Assembly (NCBI GenBank): GCA_023391335.1
Contig: JAEWBG010000056.1
Location: 1 to 41,373 of the forward strand
Origin: Pseudomonadota bacterium
GTDB lineage: Bacteria > Pseudomonadota > Gammaproteobacteria > Steroidobacterales > Steroidobacteraceae
Direction: 5' to 3'
DNA: 41,373 nucleotides
Below are positions 32,628 to 40,215 of the stretch, piece after piece; position 1 is the stretch's first letter, and the number at the start of each line of letters is the position of its first letter. The notes below the pieces were generated by a model. That model was not told where the DNA came from. It saw nothing but the letters and a program-made list of their open reading frames with translations, and ran no database searches. The position numbers and the translations under genes were made by a program.

Positions 32628-32756
32628 CGGCCGCTCTCGGCGTCCTGCCTTCGCGGCACTAGCACGTCCATGTGCGGCGGGGAACGGGGATCGGCCGCTC
32701 TCGGCGTCCTGCCTTTCGCGGCACTAGCACGTCCATGTGCGGCGGGGAACGGGGAA
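32628..32756. repeat. Tandem duplication of a 64-bp unit
   Basis: Copies at 32628-32691 and 32692-32756 are identical except for one inserted T and the final base. Each begins CGGCCGCTCTCGGCG and ends GGCGGGGAACGGGGA. The near-identity means a recent duplication. Confidence 0.9.
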
Positions 32757-32928
32757 TGGGGAACACGAACGTGGTTCGGGATTCGGGGGTTCGCGAGGCG
32801 CTGTTGCCTCACCTGAAGACCGTCGAGTGAAGTGAAGAGCGCGACGCGGGAGTGACTGCCAACCGACACCGGTCAACCGACAACAGCTGTGGTGTACGAG
32901 CTTCGAAACTGCGACGTCCGTCATTCCC

Positions 32929-33037
32929 GACGCGCAGCGTCCTTCCTTCTGAATTCTGACCTGCCGCCAGGCCTTCCTGAAGCGTAAGCATCCTTCCTGA
33001 CGACGGTCCTTCCTGATCGCACAGCGATCCTTCCTTC
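32929..33037. repeat. Mini-hairpin array with CTTCCT linkers (copy 1)
   Basis: Short palindromes of different sequence are separated by CTTCCT. They include GACGC/GCGTC with loop GCA (32929-32941), GCC/GGC with loop GCCA, an imperfect GAAGC/GCATC with loop GTAA, GAC/GTC with loop GACG, and GATCGC/GCGATC with loop ACA (33015-33029). Linkers are conserved while stems vary, the signature of structure-level constraint. Copy 2 is at 39092-39260. Phased GTGACCC heptamers follow at 33045-33072. Confidence 0.75.
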
Positions 33038-33044
33038 TCGTTTC

Positions 33045-33072
33045 GTCACCCGTGACCCGTGACTCGTCACGA
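33045..33072. repeat. GTGACCC heptamer tract
   Basis: GTCACCC, GTGACCC, GTGACTC, GTCACGA run in exact 7-base phase. The words match those of the element at 26326-26619, but no complementary arm is near, so this may be an orphan arm. Confidence 0.6.
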
Positions 33073-33140
33073 GACGCCGAGGAAGAGACCGAGCTCGTAA
33101 TTTGAAGGCATCGCGGATTTACCGCTTCGCGCTGCCGCAT

Positions 33141-35093
33141 TCAATCCGGCTCCAAATACGTATACCCGTTCAACTCCCACTCATAGAAGCGCCGCAGGGC
33201 CTGGCTTTCGGCGAGGGTCATGCGGCCTTCGCGAACGGCGCGTTCGCAATCGCGGGCGAATTGAGGGAAGAGGCGGTCGACGTCGTATTGCATGTAGCTC
33301 AATACTTTGCCGGCGGTGTCGCCTTTGACGATCTCTTCGATCCACCAGCCGCCTTCATCGTGCAAGCGGATGTGCACGACGTGTGTATCGCCGAAGAGAT
33401 TGTGTAAGTCGCCGAGCGTTTCTTGGTACGCGCCGACCAGAAACGCGGCCAAGTAATATTCCTCGTCGGACCGCAGTTCGTGCACTTCTAGGGTGCGTTT
33501 CACCTCGCGTTGGCTTACGAAGCGATCGATCTTGCCGTCCGAATCGCAGGTGATGTCCGCGAGCACCGCGTTGCGGACCGGTTTCTCCTCCAGCCGATGG
33601 ATCGGCATGATCGGAAATAACTGGCCGATCGCCCAACTATCCGGCAGCGACTGGAACACCGAGAAGTTACAGAAGTAGGTGTCGGAGAGAATCAGCTCCA
33701 AGCCTTCGAGTTCTTCCGGGACATGTTCCACCTTGCGGCAGAAGTCGCGGATCTTTGCGCACGTTGCCCAGTAAAGACGTTCAGCGAGGCCGCGGAATTC
33801 CAGACTCAACAAGCCGAGATTGAACATCTGCAGCACTTGTTCGCGCGACTGCAGTGCGTCGTGATAACACTCAACCAGTCGTCGCGGCGAAACAGACTTG
33901 AAGGCCTCGAACAAATCCAGCACCGGCTGCGGCAGTTCTTTGTCGCCTTGATAGTCCTGATCGATTTGTCCCGCGACGCGAAATTGATCGAGCGCAGATG
34001 AACCGAGCGCATTGAATATGAGCACGCTGTGATGCGCCGCCGTCGCGCGGCCCGATTCGCTCACGATGATGGGATGTTCGATCTCGCGTGCATTGCAGAC
34101 GCTTGCGATTCGGTAAACGACATCGCTCGCGTATTCGTTCATCGTGTAGTTCATCGATGATTCGTAGTTGGTGCCGCTGCCGTCGTAGTCGACGCCAAGG
34201 CCGCCGCCCACATCGATGTACTTGAGCCCCGCGCCCATGAGCTTCAGCTCCGCGTAGACGTGCGCGAGCTCGTTGATCGCGTCTTTGACGCGACGGATGT
34301 CCTGCAGTTGGCTGCCGGGATGACAGTGCACGAGTTCCAAGCAGTCGAGCATCTGGTGTTTGCGCAGCGTTTCAACCAGCTCGAGAATCTCGCTTACGAA
34401 CAAACCGAACTTTGACTTCTCGCCCGCGGAGTCGCGCCACCGGCCCGCGCCTTCGCTCGCGAGCTTCACGCGCACGCCGATGCGTGGACGCACCTGGTAC
34501 TTGTCCGCGTGCTTGAGCACCAATTTTAATTCTTCGAAATTCTCGATGACCGGAATGATCGTGCGTCCGAGCTTGGTGGCGAGGATCACGGCTTCGATAT
34601 AACTGTCGTCCTTGAAGCCGTTGCAGACGATCATGCGATCGGGTGCGTCTTCGGTGAGCGCCATGACCGCGAGTAACTCCGGCTTCGAACCGGCTTCCAA
34701 TCCGAATCCGAATTCCTTGCCGTAGCGATATACCTCTTCGACGACCAAGCGCTGCTGATTCACTTTGATGGGGAACACCGCACAGTAGCGATTCTTGTAA
34801 TCGTTTTCTGCAATGGCCTGGGCGAAGGCCTTGTGCAAGCGGACCAGGCGATGCCGCAGGATGTCCGAGAAGCGAATCACCACCGGCGTGGTGAGATCGC
34901 GGGCTTTCAGTCCCTGCACGACTTCGAACAAATCGATTTCGCGCTCGGGCGAGCCGTCGGGTCGCACGACCACATGGCCCGCTTCGTTGATGCTGAAGTA
35001 GCCCTTACCCCACGCCGGTACTTGATAGAGATCGAGGGAGTCTTCGATCTTCCAATGCGAGGACGGCGTGAACTTATTGGCAGCGGTGTCCAC
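33141..35093 (-). CDS. speA: Biosynthetic arginine decarboxylase SpeA
   Basis: SpeA decarboxylates arginine to agmatine, the first step of the arginine route to putrescine, using PLP and Mg2+. The 650-residue length is standard for the large fold-III enzyme. The PLP lysine is K110 in FPIKVNQ; other landmarks are HCHPGSQL, DVGGGLGVDYDG and the ITCDSDGKIDRF block with the second active-site cysteine. The start is GTG 35093 (VDTAANKF). No agmatine deiminase or agmatinase (speB) is in the window, but homospermidine synthase lies 2 kb away on the other strand. TATCTT at about 35128-35133 (minus) is a possible -10. Confidence 0.96.
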   Translation of the reverse strand: MDTAANKFTPSSHWKIEDSLDLYQVPAWGKGYFSINEAGHVVVRPDGSPEREIDLFEVVQGLKARDLTTPVVIRFSDILRHRLVRLHKAFAQAIAENDYKNRYCAVFPIKVNQQRLVVEEVYRYGKEFGFGLEAGSKPELLAVMALTEDAPDRMIVCNGFKDDSYIEAVILATKLGRTIIPVIENFEELKLVLKHADKYQVRPRIGVRVKLASEGAGRWRDSAGEKSKFGLFVSEILELVETLRKHQMLDCLELVHCHPGSQLQDIRRVKDAINELAHVYAELKLMGAGLKYIDVGGGLGVDYDGSGTNYESSMNYTMNEYASDVVYRIASVCNAREIEHPIIVSESGRATAAHHSVLIFNALGSSALDQFRVAGQIDQDYQGDKELPQPVLDLFEAFKSVSPRRLVECYHDALQSREQVLQMFNLGLLSLEFRGLAERLYWATCAKIRDFCRKVEHVPEELEGLELILSDTYFCNFSVFQSLPDSWAIGQLFPIMPIHRLEEKPVRNAVLADITCDSDGKIDRFVSQREVKRTLEVHELRSDEEYYLAAFLVGAYQETLGDLHNLFGDTHVVHIRLHDEGGWWIEEIVKGDTAGKVLSYMQYDVDRLFPQFARDCERAVREGRMTLAESQALRRFYEWELNGYTYLEPD

Positions 35094-35182
35094 GATGCGC
35101 GCGGCTCCGAAAAAAGAGGTGGCGAAGATAGCAGAAAAGAACGGCTGAACCGCCGCGCGGATCCCTTACCCAGATGCGAAAT

Positions 35183-36031
35183 CTACTGCTCGCCCGTTGC
35201 GACGGGACGCGCCGGATCGCGAATCCATTCGCTCCACGATCCTGCATACAGTTTTGCGCCCGGCTTGCCGGCGACTTCCATTGCAAGGAGCAAGTGGCAC
35301 GCAGTGACGCCGGAGCCGCACATCACGATCGTGTGCTCATCGTTCGCACCGCCTTGCGAAGCTAAATAGCGCCGCGCGAGTTCGCTGGGAGAGAGAAACC
35401 GAGTATTGCTGTCGAGATTGCGGCCAAATGGATGATTCACCGCGCCCGGGACATGCCCGGCGACAGGATCGATCGGCTCCACTTTTCCTGCATAACGCTC
35501 AGGAGCGCGTGCGTCTAGCAGGCGCCACCGTGCGTCGGTGAGTTTTCCCTGCACATCCTCTGCGCGCAGCCATAGCGAATCATCAGGACGGACGACGAAC
35601 TGCGACGCAGATCGCTTCGGCACGTCTTGCGATTCGGGCAGTCCAGCCTCGCGCCACGCTTTCATTCCACCGTCGAGAACTGCGACGGCACTGTGTCCAA
35701 CCCAACGCAGCAGCCACCACAGCCGTGCCGCGAAAGCTCCGTTATCAGCGTCGTAAACGATTACCTGAGTCGTAGGCGTTAAGCCCCACGTACGCAGCGT
35801 AGCCTCGAGATCTTGCGGTGCGGGCAGTGGGTGGCGACCTGATCGCGCTGTGCGCGGCGATGACAAGTCGCGATCCAAATGCGCGTAGATAGCGTTGCGG
35901 ATGTGGCCGGCTCGATACGCTTGCTCGCCGGCATCGGGCGTCGCGAGATCGAAGCGCGTGTCGATGATGACCCAGTTCGGATCGTCGAGATGACGCGCGA
36001 GTTCGGCGGCGGAAATGAGGGTGGTGAACAT
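35183..36031 (-). CDS. sseA: 3-mercaptopyruvate/thiosulfate sulfurtransferase
   Basis: The 282-residue protein has two rhodanese domains. The first (about 1-130) is inactive and carries no catalytic cysteine. The second carries Cys238 in the loop CGSGVTA, the sequence typical of mercaptopyruvate sulfurtransferases rather than thiosulfate rhodaneses (CRxGx[R/T]). It transfers sulfur from 3-mercaptopyruvate to thiols or cyanide in the cytoplasm. The ATG at 36031 is immediately preceded (on its own strand) by a block of phased heptamers, leaving no recognisable ribosome-binding site. Confidence 0.92.
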   Translation of the reverse strand: MFTTLISAAELARHLDDPNWVIIDTRFDLATPDAGEQAYRAGHIRNAIYAHLDRDLSSPRTARSGRHPLPAPQDLEATLRTWGLTPTTQVIVYDADNGAFAARLWWLLRWVGHSAVAVLDGGMKAWREAGLPESQDVPKRSASQFVVRPDDSLWLRAEDVQGKLTDARWRLLDARAPERYAGKVEPIDPVAGHVPGAVNHPFGRNLDSNTRFLSPSELARRYLASQGGANDEHTIVMCGSGVTACHLLLAMEVAGKPGAKLYAGSWSEWIRDPARPVATGEQ

Positions 36032-36118
36032 GGTTGGCGGTTGACGGTTGGCAGTTGGCGGTCAGAGGTCTGAAGAGCGGGTTCTTCTTACCGTCAACTC
36101 TCAACCGTCAACTGTCAA
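36032..36118. repeat. GGTTGAC heptamer inverted repeat abutting the sseA start codon
   Basis: Six consecutive heptamers (GGTTGGC, GGTTGAC, GGTTGGC, AGTTGGC, GGTCAGA, GGTCTGA) fill 36032-36073. Four complementary ones (CCGTCAA, CTCTCAA, CCGTCAA, CTGTCAA) fill 36091-36118. The intervening 17 bases would be the loop. Because sseA reads leftwards from 36031, the first heptamer touches its start codon and would form its 5' leader. Confidence 0.85.
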
Positions 36119-36208
36119 CCACGATTCGCGTGTTGGCCGTCACTGTTGAATTACTGCGCTGCCCGCTCGCGCGTCCTACAATGCGCGCTCTTTTGAATGG
36201 AGCGAATT

Positions 36209-36889
36209 ATGGCCCTCGAACTATGGTGGGGAAGCGGCAGCCCGTATTCGTGGCGAGCTCTGCTCGCGCTCGAATACAAGCAGTTGCCCTATATCTCGCA
36301 TCAGGTGCAATTCGCGAAGCAAGAACACAAATCGCCGCAAATGCTGCAAATGAACCCTCGGGGGCGGGTTCCGGTGCTGAAGGATGGCGATTACGTGTGC
36401 TACGAATCGCTCGCCATTCTCGAATACTTGGATCGCAAGTATCCCGAGCGTTCGATTTTCGGTGCGAGCCCTGAGGAGGCCGGCACGATCACGCGGGTGA
36501 TCTGCGAGTACCAGTCGTACGTCGAAGATCACATCATGAAAATTATCTACGCCATCTTGTTCCAGGGCATGGAGGGTCACATGGAAGAGGTTGAGCGTGC
36601 GCTGCAGTTCGTTACGGCAGAGGCGAAGACAATCGAGTCCAAACTCACCGATGCGCAGTGGCTCGTCGGCAAGTCGTTCTCAGCGGCCGACATTGTGGTG
36701 TTCCCAGGTATACAGATGTTGTTGCGGGGGCTGGAGCGGCGCGAGGCAGAAGATTTGCGCGCCCGGCTGCTGCCGTTGGAAACGGGTTATCCGGCGATTG
36801 CAGCGTGGATTCGGCGCATCGAGGCGCTGCCCGGGTACGAAAAAACGTATCCGCCGCATTGGAGAGAATCTGAGGCCCGAGCCGGGTAA
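36209..36889 (+). CDS. Glutathione S-transferase family protein
   Basis: ATG 36209 is chosen because GGAGCGAATT precedes it; an upstream ATG at 36197 overlaps that site. The 226-residue product has an N-terminal thioredoxin-like domain (LELWWGSGSPYSWRALLALEYKQLPY; PRGRVPVLKDGDYVCYESLAILEYLDRKYP with the glutathione-binding E-S). A helical C-terminal domain with FSAADIVVFPGIQMLLRGL follows. The catalytic position is in the GSPYSWR segment (Ser/Tyr). It would conjugate glutathione to electrophiles or act as a peroxidase. The substrate is unknown. Confidence 0.9.
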   Translation: MALELWWGSGSPYSWRALLALEYKQLPYISHQVQFAKQEHKSPQMLQMNPRGRVPVLKDGDYVCYESLAILEYLDRKYPERSIFGASPEEAGTITRVICEYQSYVEDHIMKIIYAILFQGMEGHMEEVERALQFVTAEAKTIESKLTDAQWLVGKSFSAADIVVFPGIQMLLRGLERREAEDLRARLLPLETGYPAIAAWIRRIEALPGYEKTYPPHWRESEARAG

Positions 36890-37041
36890 ACTTCGGGCGG
36901 CATGTCCACGAGGCACGGAACGCTTCGATTCGAATTCGCAAGCTGTGAGGGAGCAGGCGGGAGGCCTGCAACGCGGCGTGCGAAATTAATCCTCCACTTA
37001 TCGGAGCTATTCACTATCCACTTAGGAGTCGCGAAAACATC

Positions 37042-38451
37042 ATGACCCATCCTGTCCACGTGAACTTCCCTGGCCGCCTCGTCTTCGTCGGATTCGGCAG
37101 TATCGGCCAGGGTGTTTTGCCGCTCGTGTTGCGTCACATCGGCATTACGCCCGATCGCATCACGATCGTCACCGCAGATGATGCCGGCAGAAAGGAAGCG
37201 AATGACTACGGCATCAAGTTCATCAAGCAGCCGCTCACACGCGAGAACTATCAGCAAGTGCTCGCTCCCTTGGTCGGGCGCGGCGACTTCTTGCTCAATC
37301 TCTCGGTGGACGTTTCGAGCATTGCGCTGATCAAATTTGCGCACGAGAGAGGCGCTCTGTATCTCGATACGTGTATCGAGCCATGGCCAGGTGGTTACAC
37401 GGATCCTTCGTTATCGCCGTCGCTGCGCACTAACTACGCCTTGCGTGAGGAAGCGCTCGCGCTGCGCAAGTCGCATCCGAACGGCCCTACAGCGGTGATT
37501 ACGCACGGTGCGAATCCGGGCCTCGTCTCGCACTTCGTCAAGCAAGCGTTGCTCAACATCGCTTCGGATGTCGGCGTCTCGACGTCGCCGCGCAGCCGCG
37601 AAGATTGGGCCGCACTCGCGCACAAGCTCGGTGTGAAAGTCATTCACATCGCTGAGCGCGATACGCAGGTCGCAAATCGACCGAAGCGCCCGAATGAGTT
37701 TGTGAATACGTGGTCGGTGGATGGTTTCGTCAGCGAAGGTGCGCAGCCTGCCGAATTGGGCTGGGGCACGCACGAAAAAGCGTTGCCGCCGCAAGGTCGT
37801 CGTCACGACTTCGGACGCCAAAGCGCGATCTACCTGATGCAGCCCGGTGCGGGCACGCGCGTGCGCACGTGGACGCCCAAAGCCGGAGCATTCCACGGCT
37901 TCTTGATCACGCACGGCGAGTCGATCTCCATTTCCGATTTTCTCTCGCATCGCGAGGGCGATCGCGTCGTGTACCGGCCGACCGTTCACTATGCGTATCA
38001 CCCGTGCGATGACGCTGTGCTTTCCGTGCATGAATTCGCTGGGCGCAATTGGCGGCTACAAGATTCGAAACGAATTTTGGGCGAGGAAATCATCGAAGGC
38101 ATCGATGAGTTGGGCGTGCTGCTCGCCGGACACGGCAAGAACGCGTATTGGTATGGCTCGCAGCTCTCGATTCAAGAAGCGCGTCAGCTCGTGCCATACA
38201 ACAGCGCAACGAGCTTGCAGGTTTGTGTTGCAGTGCTCTCGGGTGCGATTTGGGCCATGGAAAACCCGAATGCGGGCATCGTCGAGCCGGATGAAATCGA
38301 TTTCCGCCGCAACCTGGAAATCTGCTCGCCGTATCTCGGTCCCGTCGTGGGCGCGTACTCGGACTGGACACCGCTATTCGATCGCGGTCGGCTCTTCCCT
38401 GAAGATCTCGACACGTCCGATCCATGGCAGTTCAAGAACGTGATCGTGTAA
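37042..38451 (+). CDS. hss: Homospermidine synthase
   Basis: The enzyme joins two aminobutyl groups (from two putrescines, or spermidine and putrescine) to sym-homospermidine, using NAD as a prosthetic group. The 469-residue product has the saccharopine-dehydrogenase-like Rossmann start FVGFGSIGQG (15-24). It also carries the family-specific words YLDTCIEPWPGGY, THGANPGLVSHFVKQAL, LITHGESISISDFLS and CDDAVLSVHEFAGRNW. Length matches the bacterial enzyme. TAGGAG is spaced 12 bases from ATG 37042. With speA in the same window the strain probably makes homospermidine as a main polyamine, but the agmatine-to-putrescine steps must lie elsewhere. Confidence 0.93.
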   Translation: MTHPVHVNFPGRLVFVGFGSIGQGVLPLVLRHIGITPDRITIVTADDAGRKEANDYGIKFIKQPLTRENYQQVLAPLVGRGDFLLNLSVDVSSIALIKFAHERGALYLDTCIEPWPGGYTDPSLSPSLRTNYALREEALALRKSHPNGPTAVITHGANPGLVSHFVKQALLNIASDVGVSTSPRSREDWAALAHKLGVKVIHIAERDTQVANRPKRPNEFVNTWSVDGFVSEGAQPAELGWGTHEKALPPQGRRHDFGRQSAIYLMQPGAGTRVRTWTPKAGAFHGFLITHGESISISDFLSHREGDRVVYRPTVHYAYHPCDDAVLSVHEFAGRNWRLQDSKRILGEEIIEGIDELGVLLAGHGKNAYWYGSQLSIQEARQLVPYNSATSLQVCVAVLSGAIWAMENPNAGIVEPDEIDFRRNLEICSPYLGPVVGAYSDWTPLFDRGRLFPEDLDTSDPWQFKNVIV

Positions 38452-38465
38452 CTGGGATGACCTAA

Positions 38466-38530
38466 CGAAGCGGCGTAGGGTGCGAGAATTCGCGAACCCT
38501 CGCGTCATATCGAATCTCTATGCCGCTTCG
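38466..38530 (+). promoter_or_regulatory. Inverted repeat that can occlude a start codon
   Basis: CGAAGCGGC (38466-38474) is complementary to GCCGCTTCG (38522-38530), which contains the G of ATG 38520 and the first codons of the next gene. A nested imperfect palindrome centred on GAATTC (38477-38498) lies between. In mRNA this would hide the start in a stem. Chance cannot be excluded. Confidence 0.4.
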
Positions 38531-39080
38531 TGTCAGCTTCGAACTCGGCGATGGCGATCTGCAGCATTTCGAGCAGATCGCTCAGCAAACTCAAGCCATC
38601 GCTCGCACCACTTCGCCCGACGCCATCATTGCCACCGCGCGCGAAGTGCTGCAAAAAGGAGCGCAGTCGCAGCTCGCCGATTTTGTGAAAGATCGCTACG
38701 CGCGCCTGCGCAGCATGATCGACATGGCTTGCGACGCGGACTGGGCGTTGAGTGCCGACGATCGCCAGCGCGTGATCAATGCGCTTGCTTGTTTTAGCTC
38801 ACCCTCATCGGCGCAAACCGACACGTTGCTCGATCACGCGATCATGATCGAACTCGTCGGGCGCGACTTGCACCATGATATCGATGCCTATCGCGAGTTC
38901 TGCACGTATCGCGAAACTTACAAACCGCGCCGCAAGCGCAACATTCAACCCGACGATCGCGAACGTGCACTCGCCGAAAAACGCGAGCACTTGCAGAAGA
39001 GAATGCACGAACGACGTCGGCGCGATCTCGATAAATCCGACAGTGCGGTCAGGAAGCTCTTCTCGCTGTTTGGCCTATAG
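38520..39080 (+). CDS. YkvA/DUF1232-related protein of unknown function
   Basis: The 186-residue product is helical. Its centre (ALACFSSPSSAQTDTLLDHAIMIELVGRDLHHDIDAYREFCTYRE) resembles the C-terminal part of DUF1232/YkvA-type proteins, in which a D-x-A-I-x-I-E-L pattern is followed by a D-I-D-A-Y-x-x-F-C block. The tail is very basic (RKRNIQPDDRERALAEKREHLQKRMHERRRRD). There is no signal peptide. The assignment is by pattern memory and tentative. The start codon is covered by an inverted repeat, and a mini-hairpin array follows the stop. Confidence 0.65.
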   Translation: MPLRVSFELGDGDLQHFEQIAQQTQAIARTTSPDAIIATAREVLQKGAQSQLADFVKDRYARLRSMIDMACDADWALSADDRQRVINALACFSSPSSAQTDTLLDHAIMIELVGRDLHHDIDAYREFCTYRETYKPRRKRNIQPDDRERALAEKREHLQKRMHERRRRDLDKSDSAVRKLFSLFGL

Positions 39081-39091
39081 CTTCAAGGACG

Positions 39092-39260
39092 GACGCTGCG
39101 CGTCAAGAAGGACTCACGTCAGTGAGGACGCTTGCAGCGTCAGGAAGGACTGGCGTCAGGTCAGAACCGGAAAAAAGATTTCTGCTTCCGACTTGCCGAA
39201 AGGCCTTCTTGATCCGAGAGGATCCTTCCTGCCGCAGGCCTACTTGATCACGAAGTGATC
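39092..39260. repeat. Mirror-symmetric mini-hairpin array with AGGAAG / CTTCCT linkers (copy 2)
   Basis: In the left half the stems are GACGC/GCGTC (loop TGC, 39092-39104), CTCAC/GTGAG (39113-39126) and GACGCT/AGCGTC (loop TGC, 39127-39141), joined by AAGAAGG/AGGAAGG. In the right half they are GCC/GGC (GAAA, 39195-39204), GATCC/GGATC (GAGA, 39211-39224), GCC/GGC (GCA, 39231-39239) and GATCAC/GTGATC (GAA, 39246-39260), joined by CTTCTT, CTTCCT and CTACTT. Read on the linker strand, most loops are GNA or GNNA. The array fills the gap between the DUF1232-like gene and the greB stop codon. Confidence 0.8.
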
Positions 39261-39273
39261 CGTCGTCGTTCTC

Positions 39274-39777
39274 TCATCCGTTCTCATATCTCACATCCAC
39301 CACCACATACTCCTTCGTCCCGCCCGGCACTTCGACTTTCACCTCGTCGTCTATGGCTTTGCGTAGCAAGGCGCGCCCGAGCGGCGAGTCCATGCTGATG
39401 TAACCCGGTTTCGCATCGAACTCATCGGGACCGACGATTCGGTATTCGACTTCTGCGCCTTGATCGTCTTCGAGCGTCACCCAAGCGCCGAAGAACACCT
39501 TGCGAGGATCGGATGGCGGCTTGTCGACGACGACCATTCCATCCAGCCGCTGTCGCAGAAAGCGAACACGCCGATCTATTTCACGGAGCTGTCGCTTGCC
39601 GTAGATGTACTCGGCATTCTCAGAACGATCGCCCTGGGCGGCGGCCTCTTGTACCGCTTGCGTGACCTGTGGACGCAGGACGCGCCACAAGTGATCCAGT
39701 TCACTGCGCAATCGTTGTGCACCTTCAGGTGTGATGAATTTCGAGCCTTTTGGCTGCGGTGGACGGTAGCGGGTCAT
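39274..39777 (-). CDS. greB: Transcription elongation factor GreB
   Basis: GreB rescues backtracked RNA polymerase by stimulating transcript cleavage through its secondary channel. The 167-residue product has the N-terminal antiparallel coiled coil with the acidic tip GDRSENAEY (D50, E53). The GreB-specific YIYGKRQLREIDRRVRFLRQRL follows, then a C-terminal FKBP-like domain (ISMDSPLGRALLRK). The basic patch and the YGK word favour GreB over GreA. The start is ATG 39777 without a clear ribosome-binding site. It is convergent with the upstream gene across the mini-hairpin array. Confidence 0.95.
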   Translation of the reverse strand: MTRYRPPQPKGSKFITPEGAQRLRSELDHLWRVLRPQVTQAVQEAAAQGDRSENAEYIYGKRQLREIDRRVRFLRQRLDGMVVVDKPPSDPRKVFFGAWVTLEDDQGAEVEYRIVGPDEFDAKPGYISMDSPLGRALLRKAIDDEVKVEVPGGTKEYVVVDVRYENG

Positions 39778-39855
39778 CGATAGGGCAAGGGGGTTGTGAT
39801 CCGGTTTGCTAATGCGGGCTAAGACTTCGCCTGAACCCGTGCGGTGCGCGGAATT

Positions 39856-39883
39856 TTGTGGAGTTCTTCACGGTACGTACAGT
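39856..39883 (+). promoter_or_regulatory. Candidate promoter for the small gene at 39908
   Basis: TTGTGG (39856-39861), a 16-base spacer and TACAGT (39878-39883) resemble a sigma-70 promoter. Transcription would begin at about 39890, leaving a leader of under 20 bases. Confidence 0.35.
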
Positions 39884-39907
39884 CTGCGCTCTCTACGCTG
39901 CCGTCCC

Positions 39908-40102
39908 ATGAGCATCAAGTACTACACGCACTTCCTACTACAAGAACGCTCTCCGAAGGGTATGAGCGAGTTCAGGGGCGTCGTTGAAGTCAGCCGAGTG
40001 CTGGCCCGCGGCGACCTGAAGGAAGCGGCATCGGTACTGGCGAAAAATTTCGAGTGTGAGACGAAGGATATCAAGGTCCTTCAGTGGTCGAGGTTGCATT
40101 GA
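39908..40102 (+). CDS. Small protein of unknown function
   Basis: The 64-residue product begins MSIKYYTHFLLQERSPKG and contains GVVEVSRVLARGDLKEAASVLAKNFECE, a plausible beta-helix-beta layout. The first strand, KYYTHFLLQ, looks like a folded-protein edge. The frame is open upstream to ATG 39806, but those residues are not protein-like. There is no ribosome-binding site. The gene lies between a candidate promoter and a strong terminator, which supports an independent transcript. No family is recognised. Confidence 0.6.
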   Translation: MSIKYYTHFLLQERSPKGMSEFRGVVEVSRVLARGDLKEAASVLAKNFECETKDIKVLQWSRLH

Positions 40103-40164
40103 TTCGCGCTGTTCATCCGGTCCCCTAGCGGGCTTTACTACCCTTCAGAAAGTCCGCTTCTCTG

Positions 40165-40193
40165 CCCCGAGTCATAAGCTCGGGGTTTTTTTT
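40165..40193 (+). terminator. Rho-independent terminator
   Basis: CCCCGAG (40165-40171) pairs with CTCGGGG (40179-40185) around a 7-base loop, followed by eight T. It ends the transcript of the small gene at 39908. Confidence 0.92.
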
Positions 40194-40215
40194 GCCTGCG
40201 ATTTGGGAACAAGAA

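Noticed and set aside
32929..33072. CRISPR-like regularity
   Set aside because: Constant units are only 6-7 bases and the variable units are palindromes of 9-15 bases, unlike CRISPR repeats and spacers; no cas genes are present.
37411..38031. 206-codon frame antisense to homospermidine synthase
   Set aside because: Arg-rich shadow composition and no motif; the sense gene is complete and conserved.
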